Of a stretch of 18,020 bases of DNA, positions 15,120 through 18,020 are shown piece by piece. Numbering within the stretch: position 1 is the first letter of the stretch; each line of letters opens with the position of its first letter. Source of the DNA: a bacterium (GTDB lineage Bacteria; Bdellovibrionota; FAC87; UBA2466); assembly GCA_022842225.1 (NCBI GenBank), contig JALHPX010000009.1, positions 1-18,020 of the forward strand, given 5' to 3'. The translations under genes were made by a program, and so were the position numbers. The notes below the pieces were generated by a model. The model did not search any database and was not told the origin of the DNA. It saw only the letters and a program-made list of their open reading frames with translations.

Positions 15120-15133
15120 ATTAACTAGTTAAT
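15120..15133. repeat. 14-bp AT-rich palindrome between convergent genes
   Basis: ATTAACTAGTTAAT is perfectly palindromic and spans the stop codon of the minus-strand barrel gene, 15 bp after the stop of paralogue 2. It gives stop codons on both strands. There is no GC-rich stem, so it is not a standard terminator; it may be chance in AT-rich intergenic sequence. Confidence 0.35.
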
Positions 15134-16124
15134 CAAAATTCTGAGATTCTTCTTCGCCCTTAAACGGCACTTCGCGCACCCGCGGCCGCAGGTCGCCTTT
15201 GAAGAAATCAAAATTGAAAATCAAATCCGTTCCAAACCGTAAATAGCGCGCCGTGCGCATCCCCTGGAAGTTCATCGCAGCATAGGCTTCTACCCCCACA
15301 CCCTTGGAAAAATTGTAACCAGCGCGCGCGCCTGCTCCAAACGAGAGCGGGCTCGCCGCCAGCTTCATGTAGGAGCCGCCCGTGCCTAGCAAATTATGAT
15401 TCGTCGTTGTCGACGGAGGAAGCGCTGCCTCGGAGAACGCCATAATGCCTTCCGCAAAAAGCCTGCCGTAGGCATCTTGAAAATTATATTGAATCGCGGC
15501 TTCTAAAAGCCCTGCGGTGCTATAGCCACCAAACCGGAAAAGAATTCCAGGGCTGATTGCAAAGAGCACAGGCCCATCGCGGTGCCCTATATGCAGGCGC
15601 ATACCAATATCTAGATTCCCATCGCCGGTGACCATGTCGCTTGTCGTCGTCGCAACGGATTTTCCCAAGGGTACTTTAAAAAAGGTTTCTGCGGTAATGA
15701 GCGGGTACGTATTTGCGAGTGCGTACTTAAATCCGAGCCACGCGTCGCCTAACCCTGAGCCAGACGCCAACAAAATTCCTGTCTGCTGAGTGTTCAGTAC
15801 GGAATCCATAAACTGCAGGCGCGACCAAGCCGACCACCCCTCGGCAAACCCATACTCGCCAAATACATACGGAGTGAAATCGCGGATCTCGGCCTTTTGT
15901 CCCGACACAGAGAAGTCGGTGATGAATCCATTGGTATCGAAATTTTCGTAGGATTTAGACCAGTCGGCACCGGTGCGCAGAACCAGCTTTTTATAAACTG
16001 GGATCCAGGCGTAATCCGCGAATGCAGAATGGCAGAGGAGCGCTGCGCAAATTAAATAGTGGCAGAGGCTCCGTCGACTTCCGGGTCGAGTTCGGTCAGT
16101 TCGTCGATGTCGTTGTTCTCGCAT
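15129..16124 (-). CDS. Outer-membrane beta-barrel protein of unknown function
   Basis: A 331-residue exported protein. Near the N-terminus is a signal-peptide core (LCHYLICAALLCHSAFA) with likely cleavage after AFA, about residue 36. The mature part has many amphipathic strand-like segments with glycine and aromatic residues (FTPYVFGEYGFAEGWSAWSRLQF, GDAWLGFKYAL, GNLDIGMRLHIG, YGRLFAEGIMAF, LRFGTDLIFNFDFF). The pattern resembles transporter-like or MetA-pathway barrels, but I cannot name a family. The only ATG that includes the signal peptide is at 16124, which puts the first 73 bp inside rimO and gives an unusually long Arg-rich n-region of about 19 residues. A non-ATG start closer to the hydrophobic core is possible. 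It is likely co-transcribed with yajQ and rimO. Confidence 0.75.
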   Translation of the reverse strand: MREQRHRRTDRTRPGSRRSLCHYLICAALLCHSAFADYAWIPVYKKLVLRTGADWSKSYENFDTNGFITDFSVSGQKAEIRDFTPYVFGEYGFAEGWSAWSRLQFMDSVLNTQQTGILLASGSGLGDAWLGFKYALANTYPLITAETFFKVPLGKSVATTTSDMVTGDGNLDIGMRLHIGHRDGPVLFAISPGILFRFGGYSTAGLLEAAIQYNFQDAYGRLFAEGIMAFSEAALPPSTTTNHNLLGTGGSYMKLAASPLSFGAGARAGYNFSKGVGVEAYAAMNFQGMRTARYLRFGTDLIFNFDFFKGDLRPRVREVPFKGEEESQNFD

Positions 16125-17491
16125 GTGGTGCGTCCGATGAAATCGTATTCCATGGCTCTTTCGAGCTTCACTGGAAGGATCTTACCTCGCTCCACGTGTC
16201 CCGCGCGAATTAAAACGTGGCCATCGATGTCGGGTGCCTGGCCTTGGTGGCGACCGCGCCACAAGAACTCTGATTCCTCGGAAACTTCTTCAATCAACAC
16301 CGGCACGACTTTGCCGATATTCTCCTGTAGGCGCTCGTGCGAAATCTGTTGCTGCAACGCCATTAACTCATCGCGCCGACGCTGCTTAGTGGCTTCGTCG
16401 AGCTGGCCCGGCAATTTGTAAGAGGCCGTGTTTTCTTCCAGCGAATAGGCAAACACGCCCAAGTGATCAAAACGCGCACGCGTGATGAACTGCTTCAATT
16501 GCTCAAACTCTTCTTCGGTTTCCGACGGATAACCGACGATGACTGTGCTGCGGATTGCCACCTCAGGAATGCGGGCTCTGAGCCGCGTAAGGCGCTCTTC
16601 AATCTGCGCGCCTGTTGTCTTGCGATTCATGATTTGCAACATGCGATCATTGATGTGCTGCACCGGGGTATCGATGTATTTCGCGATTTTGGCTTCGGTC
16701 GCAATGAGTTCCAGCACTTCGTCAGAAAGTTCGTCTGGATAGACATAGAGCATGCGAATCCATTCGAGCCCTTCGACTTTCACCAGCGCACGCAAGAGGC
16801 CTGGGAGATTCGAGCCGTCTCTTAGGTCGCGGCCGTAATCGGTTAAATCCTGTGCAATCAAATTCAGCTCGCGCGCACCCGAAGCGACCAACGTCTTCGC
16901 TTCTTCCACTAGCGACGGAATCGTACGGCTCCGCAATGTGCCGCGGATTTTTGGAATAATGCAGAACGCGCAATTCTTAATGCAGCCTTCCGAAACTTTT
17001 AAGTAGGCTCGATAAAACGGCTGCGAATTAATACGCGGCGAATGTTCGTTGTGAATGTACTTCGGATGTTTAAATCCAAAATCTTCTTCTTTTTTGCCAG
17101 CAACGAAATCCAGCAAGTGCTGATATTGGCCGGTGCCGACAAATGCGTCGACTTCAGGGAAAGAAACTTTCAAGTCTGCTTTGTAACGCTGGGGCAAGCA
17201 GCCGGTGACGATCAAGCGCTCACATTTGCCGGTCTTCTTTTGCTCGGCTGCATCCAAAATCGCTTCAATCGATTCGCGCTTGGAATCGTTAATAAAGCTG
17301 CAGGTATTGACGACAATCACGGCCGCTTCTTCCGCCGTACGCACCACTTTAAAACCATCTCCGAGAGAAATGCCGACCATTACTTCGGTATCGACCAAGT
17401 TTTTGGGGCAACCCAAGCTATGAAAGAAAATCGTTTTCGCCGTAATCGGCGGCGGCAAAGCAGATTCAGAAGGGGTGTTGTCTAATGGCAT
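16052..17491 (-). CDS. rimO: Ribosomal protein S12 methylthiotransferase RimO
   Basis: RimO is a radical-SAM enzyme that adds a methylthio group to a conserved aspartate of ribosomal protein S12. All three domains are present in 479 residues. The N-terminal UPF0004 domain has cluster cysteines C28, C64 and C98. The radical-SAM core has CxxxCxxC at 170-177 (CIKNCAFC) and the RimO-type IIPKIRG segment. The C-terminal TRAM domain contains GRHQGQAPDIDG, which separates RimO from MiaB. A Pro-rich extension of about 18 residues precedes the first domain. The start is 1 bp from the yajQ stop, and the 3' end overlaps the next gene by 73 bp. Confidence 0.97.
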   Translation of the reverse strand: MPLDNTPSESALPPPITAKTIFFHSLGCPKNLVDTEVMVGISLGDGFKVVRTAEEAAVIVVNTCSFINDSKRESIEAILDAAEQKKTGKCERLIVTGCLPQRYKADLKVSFPEVDAFVGTGQYQHLLDFVAGKKEEDFGFKHPKYIHNEHSPRINSQPFYRAYLKVSEGCIKNCAFCIIPKIRGTLRSRTIPSLVEEAKTLVASGARELNLIAQDLTDYGRDLRDGSNLPGLLRALVKVEGLEWIRMLYVYPDELSDEVLELIATEAKIAKYIDTPVQHINDRMLQIMNRKTTGAQIEERLTRLRARIPEVAIRSTVIVGYPSETEEEFEQLKQFITRARFDHLGVFAYSLEENTASYKLPGQLDEATKQRRRDELMALQQQISHERLQENIGKVVPVLIEEVSEESEFLWRGRHQGQAPDIDGHVLIRAGHVERGKILPVKLERAMEYDFIGRTTCENNDIDELTELDPEVDGASATI

Positions 17492-17492
17492 A

Positions 17493-17981
17493 TTAGTCTC
17501 GGAAATTCGTGAATTGGAAATCTAAGCCCAGTTCGGCTTTCTTCACTAGGCCCATTGCCTCTTGAAGGTCATCGCGCTTCTTACCAGTGACTCGCACTTG
17601 TTCGTCCTGAAACGTGGACTGCACTTTGACTTTGCTCTCTTTAATTAACTTATTAATCTCTTTTGCTTTGTCGACGGGAATGCCCTGTTGAATCGTGACC
17701 TTTTGGCGAACCGTTCCTTCGAAAGCCGATTCAATCTTCGCGTAAACCAGGCTCTTTGCAGAAATTCCGCGCTTGATCAATTTGCTCTGCAAAATATCGA
17801 TTACGGCCGTGAGTTTGTATTCGTCATCGCCAATGAGGGTGAGTTCTTTTTTGCCGTCCCAATCGATCTTGGATTTACTGCCTTTGAAATCGTAGCGCTG
17901 CTGCATTTCTTTTTGCGCCTGAGTGACCGCGTTGGTGACTTCAGAAGGATCTACTTTGCATACGATATCGAAAGACGGCAT
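17493..17981 (-). CDS. yajQ: YajQ family nucleotide-binding protein
   Basis: A 162-residue cytoplasmic protein matching YajQ from end to end: MPSFDIVCKVD at the start, the QRYDFKGSKS segment, IDILQSKLIKRGI in the middle, VRVTGKKRDDLQEAM and the terminal LDFQFTNFRD. YajQ proteins have been described as cyclic-di-GMP effectors in Xanthomonas and as tRNA- or nucleotide-binding in other species; which applies here is unknown. The ATG has AAGGA 8 nt upstream, within the 39 bases that remain before the window edge. Only 1 bp separates its stop from the rimO start, so the two form an operon. Confidence 0.96.
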   Translation of the reverse strand: MPSFDIVCKVDPSEVTNAVTQAQKEMQQRYDFKGSKSKIDWDGKKELTLIGDDEYKLTAVIDILQSKLIKRGISAKSLVYAKIESAFEGTVRQKVTIQQGIPVDKAKEINKLIKESKVKVQSTFQDEQVRVTGKKRDDLQEAMGLVKKAELGLDFQFTNFRD

Positions 17982-18020
17982 TGCTCTATTCCTTGTCTAC
18001 GTTTTTCCCGGCTGCACCCG

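Noticed and set aside
1..18020. CRISPR array, tRNA, rRNA, integrase, transposase or phage genes
   Set aside because: No regularly spaced direct repeats, no cloverleaf or rRNA-like sequence, and no recombinase motifs were seen on either strand.

Overview
The window looks like chromosomal DNA from a Gram-negative bacterium. It encodes outer-membrane beta-barrels, an LptF/LptG-type permease, a lipoprotein with a lipobox, and several signal peptides. The gene mix (GldA/F/G-like ABC exporter, TsaB, RRM-type RNA-binding protein, RMD1/DUF155 protein, RarA, RimO, YajQ, and large Ser/Gly/Pro-rich secreted proteins) suggests the Bdellovibrionota or a related deltaproteobacterial-type lineage. That placement is inference from gene content. 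Genes are tightly packed, with many 4-base start/stop overlaps and overlapping convergent ends.

Layout. Bases 1-2946 (+) carry the end of a GldA-like ATPase, a GldF-like permease and a GldG-like auxiliary protein. The last overlaps tail-to-tail with tsaB (2926-3567, -). After a 283-bp divergent gap comes a coupled + operon: PP2C phosphatase (3851-4522), Rieske ferredoxin (4503-4862), and a DAO-like oxidoreductase with a degenerate nucleotide-binding loop (4859-5878). A lipoprotein cyclophilin (5971-6489) follows. The 322-bp gap after it holds a 224-bp element bounded by near-perfect 29-bp inverted repeats, directly upstream of an RRM protein (6812-7150). A DUF155/RMD1 membrane protein (-) is divergent from a small beta-barrel (8017-8604, +). 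Then come rarA (-) and a divergent LptF/G-like permease (9949-11127, +).

Bases 11258-15105 are the most unusual part. Two secreted, low-complexity proteins of 705 and 577 residues overlap by 4 bp. I recognise neither from any named family. They are paralogues of each other: both have a WWPxC motif, exactly six cysteines in the same order (first two spacings identical, 24 and 31 residues), a GC[DE]xMR motif, a KxGNKxxWxEGAK box and a C-terminal GRRPAS tail. Where the first has HEAIGH (an HExxxH metal-site pattern), the second has AVALGQ. They may therefore be a putative metalloprotein and a degenerate partner.

The - strand from 17981 to 15129 carries yajQ, rimO and another outer-membrane barrel whose signal-peptide coding region lies inside the 3' end of rimO. 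Two genes (3851 and 8017) have a TACAAT hexamer exactly 6 nt before the ATG and no Shine-Dalgarno sequence, which is consistent with leaderless mRNAs.
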